A stretch of DNA of 64,000 bases. Origin: Streptomyces violaceusniger (lineage in GTDB: Bacteria > Actinomycetota > Actinomycetes > Streptomycetales > Streptomycetaceae). Shown in pieces: positions 1 to 27,246 of the stretch (position 1 is the stretch's first letter; each line of letters starts with the position of its first letter). The notes beneath the pieces were generated by a model. It was given only the letters and a program-made list of their open reading frames with translations. It was not told the origin of the DNA and made no database searches. The stretch is from positions 8,370,001-8,434,000 of the forward strand of contig BJHW01000001.1 of NCBI GenBank assembly GCA_005405945.1, written 5' to 3'. The position numbers were made by a program, and so were the translations under genes.

Positions 1-4603
<4,603 letters not shown>

Positions 4604-4688
4604 GTCGGGGCTCCATGCGAAGAGTCGGCGGTAGGAGGTGGGTATGGCGGACAGACCGGCTGGTCAGCGGGTTGGGGCGGGAAGGGGA

Positions 4689-15853
<11,165 letters not shown>

Positions 15854-15869
15854 CTAGGTACACTCCCCC

Positions 15870-15885
15870 GTGACCTGGTGACCTG
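15870..15885. repeat. Two tandem GTGACCTG repeats between PKS promoter and start
   Basis: GTGACCTG occurs twice head to tail (15870-15877 and 15878-15885), just at or after the predicted transcription start of the PKS gene. The position suits a regulator binding site, but the function is not shown. The remainder of the 400-bp space up to 16256 holds no gene I can support. It must also carry the rsgA promoter. Confidence 0.4.
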
Positions 15886-15890
15886 AACCC

Positions 15891-15919
15891 ATTTATCGCG
15901 CGTGAAAAACAAAGATCAA
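15891..15919 (-). promoter_or_regulatory. Candidate promoter of the PKS operon
   Basis: On the minus strand TTGATC (15919-15914) and ATAAAT (15896-15891) are separated by 17 nt in an unusually AT-rich patch. They lie about 40 nt upstream of the TTG start at 15853. Spacing and sequence fit a sigma-70/HrdB-type promoter. This is inference from sequence only. Confidence 0.5.
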
Positions 15920-16256
15920 CTGCCGCGAAGGTACCTCAGCGTCCGACGGGTGCGCAAGCATGTTCGGGGGTCGCCGTCCGAAGGCACGTTCCCCTGGTCA
16001 CAAGGTGGTTGAAGGCGGCCCTTCGTTTTCGGCGAAAGAAAAACGGATGGCGCCCCGTGTGGGGATGGGCTACGGTTTCTCCGTTCCGTGCGGGCCGTGT
16101 TGGCCCGCGTCGCCGCGCGTTGAGGAAAGCAGGAGGTGAGGACATTGATGACGGTCTCGGTGGCGAGCGCCGCTCGCGTTCAGGAGTTCCTCATTTCCAC
16201 CCCTGCGGCCTCCGGCTGACACCTCTTCGGAGGCCGCCCTTCGAAGGGTTTCCTCC

Positions 16257-17366
16257 GTGTTCAACACTTCCTCCGACTCCGCGTCTCCGTACTCCCTCAC
16301 CGCCTATGGCTGGGATGACGGCTGGGCGGAGGCGTTCACCCCGTACGCCGCACAGGGCCTGGTGCCCGGCCGGGTGATCCGGGTGGACCGTGGCCAGTGC
16401 GATCTGGTCACCCCGAGCGGCCCGGCGCGCGCCGACACCGAGCTGGTGACGCCGCGCGATCCGATGCGGATCGTGTGCACCGGCGACTGGGTCGCCGTGG
16501 ACGCCGAGGGCGATCCGGCCTACGTCCGTACGCTGCTGCCGCGCCGTACCGCCCTCGTACGGTCCACCTCCTCCAAGCGCTCGGACGGCCAGGTGCTGGC
16601 GGCCAACGCCGACCACGCCGTCATCGCCATGTCCCTCGCCGCCGAGCTCGACCTGGGCCGGGTGGAGCGGTTCACCGCGCTGGCCTGGGAGAGCGGCGCC
16701 CAGCCGCTGCTCGTCCTCACCAAGGCCGATCTGGTGCCCGACCCGGACACCCTCGCCCATCTGGTGTCCGACACCGAGACGGCGGCGCCCGGTGTGCGGG
16801 TGCTGCCCGTCAGCTCCGCGACGGGGGAGGGGCTGGAGGAACTGGGCGCCCTGCTCGCCTCCGGCACCTCGGTACTGCTCGGCCAGTCCGGCGCGGGCAA
16901 ATCCACGCTGGCGAACGCGCTGGTGGGCGAGGCCGTCCAGGACGTACGGGCGATCCGCGACAGCGACGGCAAGGGGCGGCACACCACGACCACCCGCGAT
17001 CTGCTGCCCCTGCCCTCGGGCGGGGTGCTGATCGACACCCCGGGGCTGCGCGGGGTGGGGCTGTGGGACGCCGGGGGAGGTGTCGCACAGGCGTTCGCCG
17101 AGATCGAGGCGCTCGCCGAGCGGTGCCGCTTCCCCGACTGCGCCCACCGGGCCGAGCCCGGGTGCGCGGTGCTCGCCGCGATCGACGACGGCTCACTGCC
17201 CGAGCGGCGGCTGGAGAGCTACCGCAAGCTGCTCCGCGAGAACGAGCGGCTCGCGGCCCGTACGGACGCGCGGCTGCGTGCCGAGCTGCGGCGGGACTGG
17301 AAGCAGCGGCAGGCGCTCGGCCGCCACATGGGGGAGCGCAAGCGGGGGCCGATGCGCGGGCGGTAG
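16257..17366 (+). CDS. rsgA: Ribosome small subunit-dependent GTPase A (RsgA/YjeQ)
   Basis: This 369-residue circularly permuted GTPase assists late 30S subunit maturation. The N-terminal OB-fold region spans about residues 30-110. The G motifs appear in permuted order: TKAD (G4) at about 155, GQSGAGKST (P-loop, G1) at about 209, then DTPG (G3) at about 262. The C-terminal zinc module is visible as C-x4-C-x-H-x6-C around RFPDCAHRAEPGC. The start is GTG at 16257 (MFNTSS), with GAAGGG about 9 nt upstream. It is intact, is divergent from the PKS gene and looks like a housekeeping gene, so it marks the border of the PKS cluster. Family assignment is secure. Confidence 0.95.
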   Translation: MFNTSSDSASPYSLTAYGWDDGWAEAFTPYAAQGLVPGRVIRVDRGQCDLVTPSGPARADTELVTPRDPMRIVCTGDWVAVDAEGDPAYVRTLLPRRTALVRSTSSKRSDGQVLAANADHAVIAMSLAAELDLGRVERFTALAWESGAQPLLVLTKADLVPDPDTLAHLVSDTETAAPGVRVLPVSSATGEGLEELGALLASGTSVLLGQSGAGKSTLANALVGEAVQDVRAIRDSDGKGRHTTTTRDLLPLPSGGVLIDTPGLRGVGLWDAGGGVAQAFAEIEALAERCRFPDCAHRAEPGCAVLAAIDDGSLPERRLESYRKLLRENERLAARTDARLRAELRRDWKQRQALGRHMGERKRGPMRGR

Positions 17367-17411
17367 CGGTAACGGTACGCGCGTCCCGGGGCTCGAGTCG
17401 TGGGCCGCCCT

Positions 17412-17489
17412 CCCCGGGCTCCGGGCCGTGGGGCTGCCGTCCCCGGGCTCCGGGCCGTGGGCCCGTCCTCCCCGGGCTCCGGGTGTGGG
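17412..17489. repeat. Three 29-bp-spaced GC-rich direct repeats
   Basis: CCCCGGGCTCCGGGCCGTGG occurs at 17412 and 17441, with a shortened third copy at about 17470, in the 397-bp space between rsgA and the flavoprotein gene. Nothing else coding is supported in that space. The repeats may form terminator-like structure after rsgA. Confidence 0.6.
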
Positions 17490-17763
17490 ATGCGCGTGTC
17501 CCGGGCGGGGTTTCGTTGGTCGGGGCGGGCCGGCGGGTGGGTTGTGCCCACCCCGGCTCGTCGGCGCGGGTCGGCCATCAGCCCACGCGCGGCCGCGCCC
17601 CGTCCGCAGGGGACGCGGGACGGGGCCAGGACCTCCCGGTGTCGAGAGCGTGCGGCCGAGACGCCGATTGGGGTGGCCGTGCGCGGTAACTCGACGCCAC
17701 GATGACCCTGCGAGGCCCCCGGAGGGCCCTGCGACGGTGATACGAGCGAGAGAGCGGGTTGCG

Positions 17764-19213
17764 ATGAATCAGGCCACGGACGAGTACGACGTCATCGTGC
17801 TGGGCGCGGGCCCGGTCGGTGAGAATCTGGCCGACCGGACCCGCGCCGCCGGGCTCTCCACGGTGATCGTGGAGCGGGAGCTGGTCGGTGGTGAGTGTTC
17901 GTACTGGGCCTGCGTCCCCAGTAAGTCGCTGTTGCGCCCGGTGCTCGCGCGGGCCGAGGCACGCCAGGTGCCGGGGGTGCGGGAGGCGGTCGGGGGTCGC
18001 TGGCGGCGGCCGATGTCTTCGCCCACCGCGACAAGCAGGTCGGCAACTGGAAGGACGACGGTGCGCTCACCTGGCTGGAGTCGGCCGGGATCGACCTGGT
18101 GCGCGGCCATGGGCGGCTGGTCGGGCCGCGGCGGGTCGCGGTGACGCCGCAGGACGGATCCGGTGGCGAGGAGCGGACCCTCACCGCGCGCCACGCCGTG
18201 GCCCTCTGCACCGGCACCGGGGCCGCGCTGCCCGACATGCCCGGGATCGCCGAGGCTCGGCCCTGGACCAGCCGGGAGGCCACCAGCGCCGGCACGGTGC
18301 CGGACCGGCTGATCATCGTGGGCGGCGGTGTCGTGGCCGCCGAGATGGCCACGGCCTGGTGCGGCCTCGGCTCGCGCGTCACCGTGCTGGTCCGCGGCTC
18401 CGGACTGCTGGCCCGGATCGAGCCGTTCGCGGGCGAGCTGGTCGCCGAGACGCTGCGGGAGGCCGGGGCCGAGATCCGCACCGGTACGGCGGTGAAGGGG
18501 CTTGCCCGGCCGGGCGGGGCGGAGGGGCCGGTCACGGTGACCCTGGAGAGCGGGGAACAGCTCGAGGCGGACGAGGTGCTCTTCGCCACCGGGCGCGCCC
18601 CGCACACCGCGGATCTGGGCCTGGAGACGGTGGGGCTCGAACCGGGCGGCTGGCTGACGGTCGACGAGACCTGCCGCGTGAAGGACGTCCCCGACGGCTG
18701 GCTGTACGCGGCGGGCGACATCAACCACCGCGCGCTCCTCACCCACCAGGGCAAGTACCAGGCGCGCATCGCGGGTGCGGCGATCGGGGCCCGCGCGCGG
18801 GGCGTCGAGCGGCTGGACACGGGCCGCTGGGGCGAGTATGCGACGACCGCGGACGAGGCGGCCGTACCCCAGGTCGTCTTCACCGACCCGGAGGTCGCCG
18901 CGGTCGGGCTCACCGCGGAGCAGGCCGAGTCCGAGGGCCGCAACATCCGCGTCGTCGACTACGACATGGGCCAGGTCGAGGGCGCGGTGCTCTTCGCCGA
19001 CGGCTACCGCGGCCGCGCCCGCATGGTCGTCGACCTGGACCGGGACCACCTGATCGGCGTCACCTTCGTGGGCCCCGGGGTCAGCGAACTGCTCCACTCG
19101 GCGACGGTCGCGGTAGCGGGCGAGGTCCCATCGACCGCCTCTGGCACGCGGTGCCGTCATTCCCCACGATCAGCGAGATCTGGCTCCGGCTGCTGGAGGC
19201 GTACCGGGGGTGA
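17764..19213 (+). CDS. FAD-dependent NAD(P)-disulfide oxidoreductase (dihydrolipoamide dehydrogenase-like)
   Basis: This is a class I pyridine nucleotide-disulfide oxidoreductase of about 483 residues. It has an N-terminal FAD-binding GAGPVGENLA (about residue 13), a redox-active pair in ECSYWACVPSK (C-x4-C, about 45-50), a second NAD(P)-binding GGGVVAAEMA, an ATGRAPHT motif, AAGDIN for FAD, and a C-terminal dimerisation domain ending in HAVPSFPTISE, which supplies the His-Glu pair. Two single-base losses break the frame: about 17993 (G run after GAGGCGGTC) and about 19129 (GTCCCATCG, expected one more C). Both repairs restore family-typical sequence, so the gene is probably intact in the organism. 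The CSYWAC variant is common in actinobacterial members whose substrate is not defined. Mercuric or mycothione reductase-like roles cannot be separated here. Confidence 0.88.
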
Positions 19214-19331
19214 GGGCGGGGTTGATGGGGCTCGGCGGGGTGTCCCCGCGGAGCTTGAGCGGATCTTGGGCGAGCCTCGGGCCGGTCATCGCGTGGTGTC
19301 CCCGTGGAGCCTCCCTGTGGACAATGTGGGG

Positions 19332-21444
19332 ATGAGCCAGCAGGGCGACCGACGCCGTCATGAGGACGACTGGTGGGGCGAGTTGTACGACCCGCGTCGT
19401 GCCGACGCGGGGCCCGCTGCGGCCTCCGACTCCGTGGACGACCGGTTCGACTCGGCCTCCCGCACGCTCGCCGGCGACGAGGACGCCGGAAATCGTAGAC
19501 CGGCCGCGGGCGCCCCCTGGGGCCCGCGGACGGGGGAGCCGGGCGGTGCCGCCCCGGGCTCCGACGCCGACGCCGGAGCTGGCCCGCAGGGGTGGCGATC
19601 TCCCGCCGACGAGGAGCCCGGTGCCACACTGCCCACCCAGGACCGCGCGGGCTCCGGTGCATCGCCTTCGGCGGGCGGCAACGCGGGATCGGGCGCCGTG
19701 CCGCCCTCCGAGGGCCGCGGGGGTTCCGGTACCGGGCCGGGACGCACGGGACCGGGCGCCGCATGGGGTGGCGGGGGAGCCGGTGCCGCACAGGGCGGCG
19801 CGGATCCCGGAGACGCACCCGGCCGCGCGGAGCCAAGCGACACACCGGGGCGTACGGGCCCGGCCAGCGCACCTGGACGTACCGGCTCGGGAAGCGCGCC
19901 CGACTCCACGAGCCGGGGGCGCGCGCCGGGACCCACGAGGCCGGGAAGTTCGCCCGGACCCACGAGCCCGGCGGGCGCACCTGGGTCCGCAAGCCCGGCG
20001 GATGCGCCCGGATCCACAAACCCGGCGAGCGCGCCCGGGCCCACCAACTGGGAGAGCTCACCCGGACCCGCGAGCCGGTCGGATGGGCCCGGACCCACAA
20101 ACCCGGCGGACGCGCCCGGACCCACAAACCCAGCGGGCGAGCGCGGATCCACAAACCCGGGCGCGTCCGAGCCCACAAACCCGGCGGGCGCCCCCGGGCC
20201 CACGAGCCCGGGAAGCGGGCCCGGACGCACCGGCCCCGTGGGCGGATCCGGGCGCACCGGCCCCGTGGACGCGCCCGGACGCACCGGCCCCGTGGGCGGG
20301 CCCGGACGCACCGGTCCCGTGGGCGCCCCGGGGTCGGTCGCTCGGGCGGGCCATCCAGGCGGGGCGGGGTGTCCGGGCCGCCCGTGCCGTCCTCGGGGCC
20401 GCGTGGGGCCGGGGTGCCGCCTCCGCCGGAGGGGGCGTTGCGGGCGGATCCGTCGCGGCCCTGGCGGGCCGCGGCGGCCTCGTACGTCGGGGACGAGCCG
20501 CCCACGTACGAGACCGAGCCGACCACGCTTCCCGTCACCGATCCGGAGGATCTCCGGGACGTGGTCCCCGACACCGTGCTCGAGGGCGCCCGGTACGGCA
20601 CGCTGACGCTGCGGGCCGCCTCGCTGCGCGGGGACGCGGCCCGTTACCGGGGCGAGCCGCGGCGCGATGCGCTGCTCGCGGTGCGGTTCGGGACCGGGGA
20701 CAGCGCCCTCATCCTGGTGGCCGTGGCGAGCGGGCAGCGCGCGGCGCCGGGGGCGCATCGGGTGGCGCGTGAGCTGTGCGAGTGGATCGCCGGGGCGGTC
20801 GGCGGCAACCAGGCCCGGCTGACGGAGGACATCCACACCGCCAACCGCGGCGCCCTCAGCTCCGGGCTGCACCGGCTCACCGACCGTGCCTACGGGCGGC
20901 TGCGCGCCGGCGCGACCGTACGCGGCCTCGCCCCGCCGACCACACCGCCTCGGTGCGCTGCCTCCTGCTCCCGGCGCATCCGGCCTGCCGTACCCGGGTG
21001 TTCTTCGGCGTCGGCGGCGGCGGGCTCTTCCGGCTGCGGGACGGCGTCTGGCAGGACCTGGAGCCCGACGGGGGCGAGCGGGACACCGTCGGCGGACCCG
21101 TCATCGGCTATGGGAGCGGCCGCCCGCCCGTTCAGCGAGCGGCCCAAGAGCCCCAGCATCCTCAGCAGGCCCCCGACCCCGACCCCACGCCGCCACCCGA
21201 GTCCGAGCCCGTCCACGGGCCCTTCCGGTTCCGCGCCTCCGTCGCCCGGCCGGGCGATACCCTGCTGCTGTGCAGCGCGGGCCTCGCCGAGCCCCTGCGC
21301 GGCGAGGCCGCCCTCGCCGATCGCCTGGCCGAACGCTGGGACACCGCGGAGGCGCCGGGTCTCGCCGCGTTCCTCGCCGACGCCCAGACCGGGGTGAAGG
21401 GCTACGCCGACGACCGTACGGCGGCCGCCGTCTGGGAGGCGTAA
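19332..21444 (+). CDS. PP2C-type protein phosphatase with long Pro/Gly/Thr-rich region
   Basis: A conserved N-terminus (MSQQGDRRRHEDDWWGELYD) leads into about 320 residues of low-complexity Ala/Pro/Gly/Thr sequence. A phosphatase-like domain follows. Its end is diagnostic: DTLLLCSAGLAEPL and GYADDRTAAAVW match the metal-binding SDG and DDRT elements of PP2C enzymes, although the SDG aspartate reads SAG here. No transmembrane segment is visible, so the protein is probably cytoplasmic. The frame breaks near 20335 and again near 20937 (GCCCCGCCG, expected one more G). The ATG at 19332 is the first start in this frame after the upstream gene. The phosphatase assignment is moderate because the N-terminal half of the catalytic domain is divergent. 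Confidence 0.7.
19860..20335. repeat. Low-complexity region coding for imperfect APG(P/S)TNPA and APGRTGPVG repeats
   Basis: The DNA repeats a 21-27-bp theme (GCGCCCGGACCCACAAACCC and variants, later GGACGCACCGGCCCCGTGGG). It encodes tandem peptide repeats in the phosphatase-like protein. It is open in several frames, so many apparent overlapping frames here are artefacts of composition. Confidence 0.75.
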
Positions 21445-21542
21445 GCGCGCCGTCCATGGGTTGATGGACAAAAGGTACAAGGTGGCGGACACGCGTCACC
21501 GGTCCCATCGACCCTGGACGACGAGAGGGATGAGGGCGCGCG

Positions 21543-23284
21543 ATGGCCAAGCAGACCGTGGCGGAGCAATACGTGGACATCCTGGTGCGCGCCGGTGTGC
21601 GGCGGCTGTACGGCGTCGTCGGCGACAGCCTCAACCCCGTGGTGGACGCGGTCCGCCGCAACGCCGCGATCGACTGGATCCAGGTGCGGCACGAGGAGAC
21701 CGCCGCCTTCGCCGCCGGTGCCGAGGCGCAGCTCACCGGGTCCCTCGCCGCCTGCGCGGGCTCCTGCGGGCCCGGGCACGTCCATCTGATCAACGGGCTC
21801 TACGACGCCCACCGCTCCATGGCCCCGGTCATCGCGCTCGCCTCGCACATCCCCAGCAGCGAGATCGGCACCAGCTACTTCCAGGAGACCCACCCCGAGC
21901 GGCTGTTCCAGGAGTGCAGCCACTACTGCGAGCTGATCTCCCACCCCCAGCAGATGCCGCGCGTCCTGCAGACCGCCGTCCAGCACGCGATCGGCCGCAG
22001 CGGGGTGAGTGTGGTGGCACTCCCCGGCGACATCGCCGCCCGCCCGGCGCCCGAGCGCGCCGAGGAGCACGCCCTGGTGACGTCCCGGCCCACCGTGCGC
22101 CCGGGGACGAGGAGATCGACCGGTTCGCCCGCATGGTCAACGAGGCGGGGCGGGTGACGCTCTTCTGCGGCCGGGGCTGCGCCGGGGCGCACGAGGAGGT
22201 GATGGCCTTCGCCGAGCTGTTGAAGGCGCCGGTGGGGCACGCCCTGCGCGGTAAGGAGTGGATCCAGTACGACAACCCCTACGACGTCGGCATGAGCGGC
22301 CTGCTCGGCTACGGCGCGGCGTACGAGGCCACCCACGAATGCGATCTGCTGATCCTGCTGGGCACCGACTTCCCGTACGGCGCCTTCCTGCCCGCCGATG
22401 TGCGGACCGTGCAGGTGGACGTCCGCGCCGAACACCTCGGCCGCCGCTCCAAGCTGGACCTCGCCGTCTGGGGCGACGTCCGGGAGACGCTGAGCTGTCT
22501 GACGCCGAAGGTGCACCCCAAGACCGACCGCCGCTTCCTCGACCGCATGCTGAAGAAGCACGCCGACGCGCTGGAGGGCGTGGTCAAGGCGTACACCCGC
22601 CGGGTCGACAAGCACATCCCGATCCACCCGGAGTTCGTGGCGTCGGTGCTGGACGAGGAGGCCGCCGACGACGCGATCTTCACCGTGGACACCGGTATGT
22701 GCAATGTGTGGGCCGCCCGCTATCTGTCTCCCAACGGCCGCCGCCGGATGATCGGCTCCTTCACCCACGGCTCGATGGCCAACGCACTGCCGCAGGCGAT
22801 CGGCGCCCAGTTCATGGACCGCCGCCGCCAGGTGATCTCGATGTCCGGCGACGGCGGATTCACCATGCTGATGGGCGACTTCCTCACCCTCGTCCAGTAC
22901 GACCTGCCGGTGAAGGTGATCCTCTTCAACAACTCCGCGCTGAGCATGGTCGAGCTGGAGATGCTGGTCTCGGGCCTGCCCGCGCACGGCACGGGCTACC
23001 ACAACCCCGACTTCGCCCAGATCGCCCGCGCCGCCGGGGTGTACGGCGAGCGGGTGGAGAAGCCCAAGCGGTTGCGGTCCGCGCTGCGCGCCGCACTGCA
23101 CCACAAGGGGCCCGCGCTCCTGGACATCGTCACGGACCCCAACGCGCTGTCCATCCCGCCCAAGATCAAGGCCGAGATGGTGACCGGCTTCGCGCTCTCG
23201 GCCAGCAAGATGGTGCTGGAAGGCGGCGTCGGCCGAATGCTCCAAATGGCCCGCTCCAACCTCCGCAACGTACCGCGCCCCTGA
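21543..23284 (+). CDS. poxB: Thiamine diphosphate-dependent pyruvate oxidase/dehydrogenase, PoxB-like
   Basis: This TPP enzyme of about 580 residues resembles the peripheral membrane pyruvate:quinone oxidoreductase PoxB, which oxidatively decarboxylates pyruvate to acetate. HEETAAFAAG carries the cofactor-activating Glu (about residue 58). The central FAD-binding-type domain follows, then the TPP/Mg motif GDGGFTMLMGDFLT...NNSALSM near residue 437. The ATG at 21543 follows a GAGGG site. The frame breaks near 22102 (GTGCGCCCGGGGACG, expected one more C), after ALVTSRPTVRPG, and the continuation DEEIDRFARMVNEAG is in the next frame. Length and motif order match PoxB. Acetolactate synthase is less likely because of the C-terminal region and overall pattern. 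Confidence 0.88.
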
Positions 23285-23299
23285 TCAGACCCTGGGTAG

Positions 23300-23323
23300 C
23301 CGGGGACGGACAGCCGTCCCCGG
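23300..23323. terminator. Bidirectional hairpin between convergent genes
   Basis: A perfect 10-bp stem, CCGGGGACGG / CCGTCCCCGG, with a 4-nt ACAG loop sits in the 53-bp gap between poxB and the convergent mannosidase gene. It has no U-tract, as is usual in Streptomyces. Confidence 0.75.
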
Positions 23324-23337
23324 CCCCCGGCCCCGTT

Positions 23338-26300
23338 TCAGCCGCTCACCGGCCGCAGCCGCAACGTCAGGATCTGGTGCGGGCGCAGTGCCAGGGTCAG
23401 CCCGCCCGGGCCCGTGGCCGCCTCGTGCAGCGGGCGCTCCAGCAGATCCGTCACCTCCGCCCCGAGCACCGGGAAGCCGGTGACCAGCGTGCCCGCCGCC
23501 CGGCCGCCCTGGGACTCGTACAGCCGCACCACCACATCGCCGCTGCGGTCCTCGGCGAGCTTGACCGACTCGATCGTGATCGCGGGGTTGTCCACGGACA
23601 CCAGCGGCGCCCACTCGGCCGGTCCGGCGGGGAGGGCACGCAGCGGCAGGTTGAGGGCGAGCCCTTCCGCGACCGCCTCGGCGACGCCCGCGCCCGGCAG
23701 CAGGGCGTAGCGGAAGCGGTGGACGCCCAGGTCGGTCTCCGGGTCGGGGCTGTGCGGGGCGCGCAGCAGGGTGAGCCGCACGGTGGTGCCCAGGACCTCG
23801 CCCTCGCCGGTGCCCTCGCCCGCGCCCCCGTCCGTGCCCGCGTCCGTGGCCTCGCCCCCGTCATGCGTCGTACGGGTCACATCGTGGCCGTACGTGGAGT
23901 CGTTGAGCAGCGCCGCCCCGTACCCGGGCTCGGCGACCCGCAGCCAGCGGTGGGCGCAGATCTCGAACCGGGCCGCGTCCCAGCTGGTGTTGGTGTGGGT
24001 GGCGCGGTCCACATGGCCGAACTGGATCTCCGCGGTGGACACCTTGGCGTGGATGTCCAGCGGGAACGCCGCCTTGAGGACCTTCTCCGACTCCTGCCAG
24101 TCCACCTCCGTGGCGACGTCGAGGCGACGGTTGCCCGCGGCCAGCGTCAGCTCCTGGGTGATGCGGGAGGCGCCGAAGGACCGTATGACCCGGACCGTGG
24201 CGCGCAGCGGACCTGACTCGATCAGCTCGACGGACTCGGCGTCGGTCAGATCGGTGTGGCTGCGGCGGTAGTGCCGGTCGATGTCCCAGGCGTCCCAGTG
24301 GTTGGGGTGGTCGGGGTGGAGCTGGAGGAGGTTGCCGCGGGCGCCGGGGGCCAGCACCTCACGGCTCGCGTCCAGGTCCAGCACCGAGGTGAGCAGCCCC
24401 TCGGCGTCGATGGTCACCCGCAGCCGGTCGTTGTCCAGGACGATGGACTGGCCGTCGCTCAGGGCGGTCACCGGCGGCGCCCCATGGGGTGCGCCGCCGG
24501 CGGCCGCTGGTGTCTGCGGGGCGGTCCCCAGGGGTGCCGCGCCCAGCCCGGCGACCCGCACCGCGACCGCCGTACGGCCCTCGCCCAGCGGCTGGACCGG
24601 GGCCCCGGACGGCAGGGCGGCGGCCGTCCGCGCGTCCAGGACGGCGATCTCCTCGCGCTCGTACGGCGAGGCGTTGAGCACGGCGGGCCCGCCGCCGCCC
24701 AGCGCGGCCACCGCCCCCGCGATGATCTCCTCCAGCTCGGCGAACACCATCTCGTAGGTGTCCCGCGCCTCGCGGTGCACCCAGGCGATGGATGAGCCGG
24801 GCAGGATGTCGTGGAACTGGTGCAGCAGCACCGTCTTCCAGATCCGGTCCAGCTCGTCGTACGGATAGGCGTAGCCGGGCGTGTGCAGGGCGGCGGCCGT
24901 GGCCCACAGCTCGGCCTCGCGCAGCAGATGCTCGCCGCGCCGGTTGCCCTGCTTGGTCTTGGCCTGGGTGGTGTACGTGGCCCGGTGCAGCTCCAGATAC
25001 AGCTCGCCCGACCACACCGGCGCCTTGGCCCGTACTCCCGCTCGGCCTCGGTGAAGAACACCGAAGGTGGCTGGATCTCGACGGTCGGCGAGCCCTCGAG
25101 GGAGGCGAGCCGCCGCGCCTTCTCCAGCATCTCGCGGGTGGGGCCGCCACCGCCGTCGCCGTAGCCGAAGGGCACCAGCGAGCGCGTGGCCAGCCCCTTG
25201 TCGGCGAAGTTCTTCTCGGCGTGGGCGAGTTCGGAGGCGCTGAACTGGGCGTTGTAGGTGTCCACCGGCGGGAAGTGGGTGAAGACCCGGGTGCCGTCGA
25301 TGCCCTCCCACCAGAAGGTGTGGTGCGGCATCTTGTTGGACTGGTTCCACGACAGCTTCTGGGTGAGGAACCACTTCACCCCCGCCAGCTTGGCGAGCTG
25401 CGGGAAGGCGGCCGTGTAGCCGAAGGAGTCCGGCAGCCAGATCTCCTCGGTGTCCACCCCCAGCTCCTCCAGGAAGAACCGCTTGCCGTGCACGATCTGC
25501 CGGGCCAGCGCCTCACCGCCGGGCATGTTGGCATCCGACTCGACCCACATCGAGCCCACCGGCGCCCAGTTGCCGTCCGCCACCGCCTTCTTGATCCGCT
25601 CCCAGATGTGCGGCTGGTGCTCCTTGACCCAGGCGTACTGCTGCGCCTGCGAGCAGGCGAAGACCAGCTCCGGGTACTCGCCCGCGAGCGCGGTGACGTT
25701 GGCGAAGGTGCGGGACGCCTTGCGCACCGTCTCGCGCAGCGGCCACAGCCACGCCGAGTCGATGTGGGCGTGCCCGGCCGCCGAGACCCGGTGCGCGCTG
25801 GAGTGCGCGGGACGGCCGAGCGCGTCGGTCAGCTCGGCGCGGGCGGCGGCCGCGGTGCCGGGGACGTCGTGCAGGTCGAGCGCGTCCAGCGCGTTCTCCA
25901 GGGCGCGCAGGATCTCATGGCGGCGCGGCCGGTCCTCCGGCAGCTCGTGCATCAGCTCCGAGAGCACCTCGATGTCCAGGACCAGATGCCAGACGGTCTC
26001 GTCGAGGACGGCCAGCTCGGCCGAGGCGAAACGGTACAGCGGCTCGTCCCCGGCGGTCAGTACGTCGCCGAGCCGGGTCGGAACGAAGCCGTCGCGCAGC
26101 ACGGACGGGTTGGCGGCGGCCTCCAGCAGCAGCCGCACGGACTCGCCACCGGCCGCGGGGGCCGCCACGGGGATGTGGCGGTTGCGCGGATGGATGCCCT
26201 TGATCGGCACCCCCTCCGCGTCGTACACCAGCCCCTCGGCCTGGAACCCCGGGGCGTCGTCGGTGAAGCCCGGGTCGATGACGGCCTCCACCCGCCGCCC

Positions 26301-26546
26301 CGCCCAGCCCTCGGGCACCGCGCCCTCCAGCCGGAACCACCAGGTGGACCACGGACTGCCCCAGTCCGTGCCGGTGGCGAACGGCTCGTAGGTGCCCGTC
26401 AGCGCCTCCGCGACCGGCACCGGCTCACCGGGGGTGCGCCACGCGGAGAGGGTCAGCGGCACCCGGGCCGTGTACTGGGCGGGCCTGATGAACTGGCGCA
26501 GCGCGCGGTCCAGGCGCCCCTCCACCAGTGGTCGGTCGTCGTGCAT
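23338..26546 (-). CDS. Alpha-mannosidase, glycoside hydrolase family 38
   Basis: This protein of about 1,069 residues is of usual family length and hydrolyses alpha-mannosides (glycan or oligosaccharide breakdown). No signal peptide is seen, so it is probably cytoplasmic. Zinc-site residues lie in GHAHIDSAWLWPLRET (about residue 250). The nucleophile Asp region is SMWVESDANMPGGEALARQ, and LPDSFGYTAAFPQL follows. The middle three-helix domain contains FHDILPGSSI, and the C-terminal beta domains end at LRLRPVSG. The start is ATG 26546 (MHDDRPL) with AGGAG six nt upstream. The frame continues open upstream, but only low-quality sequence lies there. One base is missing near 25033 (after EREYG, expected AKAPVWSGELYLE). 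The gene is divergent from the ATPase gene and convergent with poxB. Confidence 0.92.
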
Positions 26547-26716
26547 CACGGCTCCTCGGCTCGAGCTCGGGGGATCACTCAGCGGATCACTCAGGGGATC
26601 ATTCCCAACAGTTCCCTCGGTGTGTGGGGGGCCACACGCGGGCATGCATTTCCGTGAGCGTGTTCGACGACATTCGACGCTGGCCGCCGCGATGGCGGCG
26701 GCCGGGGCGGGGGAGG

Positions 26717-27229
26717 ATGAAGCGTCAGCCTGTACGGCCGGGCCGGGGGTATGGACACGGTCGGCCGGATGCGAGGCCGAAGGCCGCGGAGGCCGTTCCG
26801 GAGGGTGTTCCGGTGGAGCGTGGCCCGGTTCTGACCCAGCGATTGGCACACGACGACCTCGCGGCGGTGGCGCGGGTCCGCGCGGAGCTGCGCGAGATGC
26901 TGCGGCACTGGGGAGAGCCCGGCCGGGCTGATCTCGCCGAGCTGCTCACCAGCGAGCTGGTGACCAACGCGCTGGTGCACACCGGCCGCGGTGCGCAGGT
27001 CACGGCCTCGCTGGGGGACGGGCCGGGCGCGCGCGTCACCGGGCGATTACGGGTGGAGGTGCGGGACTTCGTGTCCCGGCACCCGACGCTGCGCGACCGG
27101 CCCGCCGAGGACAGCACATCCGGGCGGGGACTGCTGCTGGTGCATACGCTCGCGGACGCCTGGGGCGTGCGGGCGCACGGGGTGGGCAAGGTCCTGTGGT
27201 TCGAACTCGAAGCCGAGGGCGTTCCGTAG
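26717..27229 (+). CDS. ATP-binding regulator of the anti-sigma (RsbW-like) HATPase family
   Basis: This small protein of about 170 residues has a single histidine-kinase-like ATPase fold. The N-box is ELLTSELVTNALVHT, the G1-like stretch VRDFVSRHPTLRDRP, and the G2-like SGRGLLLVHTLADAWGV, ending in KVLWFEL. Streptomyces genomes carry many such stand-alone domains, typically anti-sigma factors or partners of PP2C phosphatases. A PP2C-like gene lies about 5 kb upstream, but no functional link is shown. The start is uncertain: ATG 26717 directly abuts a GGGGGAGG site, and a GTG further in (VERGPVLT) is possible. Intact. Confidence 0.85.
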   Translation: MKRQPVRPGRGYGHGRPDARPKAAEAVPEGVPVERGPVLTQRLAHDDLAAVARVRAELREMLRHWGEPGRADLAELLTSELVTNALVHTGRGAQVTASLGDGPGARVTGRLRVEVRDFVSRHPTLRDRPAEDSTSGRGLLLVHTLADAWGVRAHGVGKVLWFELEAEGVP

Positions 27230-27246
27230 CCGCTGCTCCGCGGACG

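Noticed and set aside
16070..16300. Small open frames in the PKS-rsgA gap
   Set aside because: They overlap the rsgA start and promoter region, show no conserved features and have no ribosome site.
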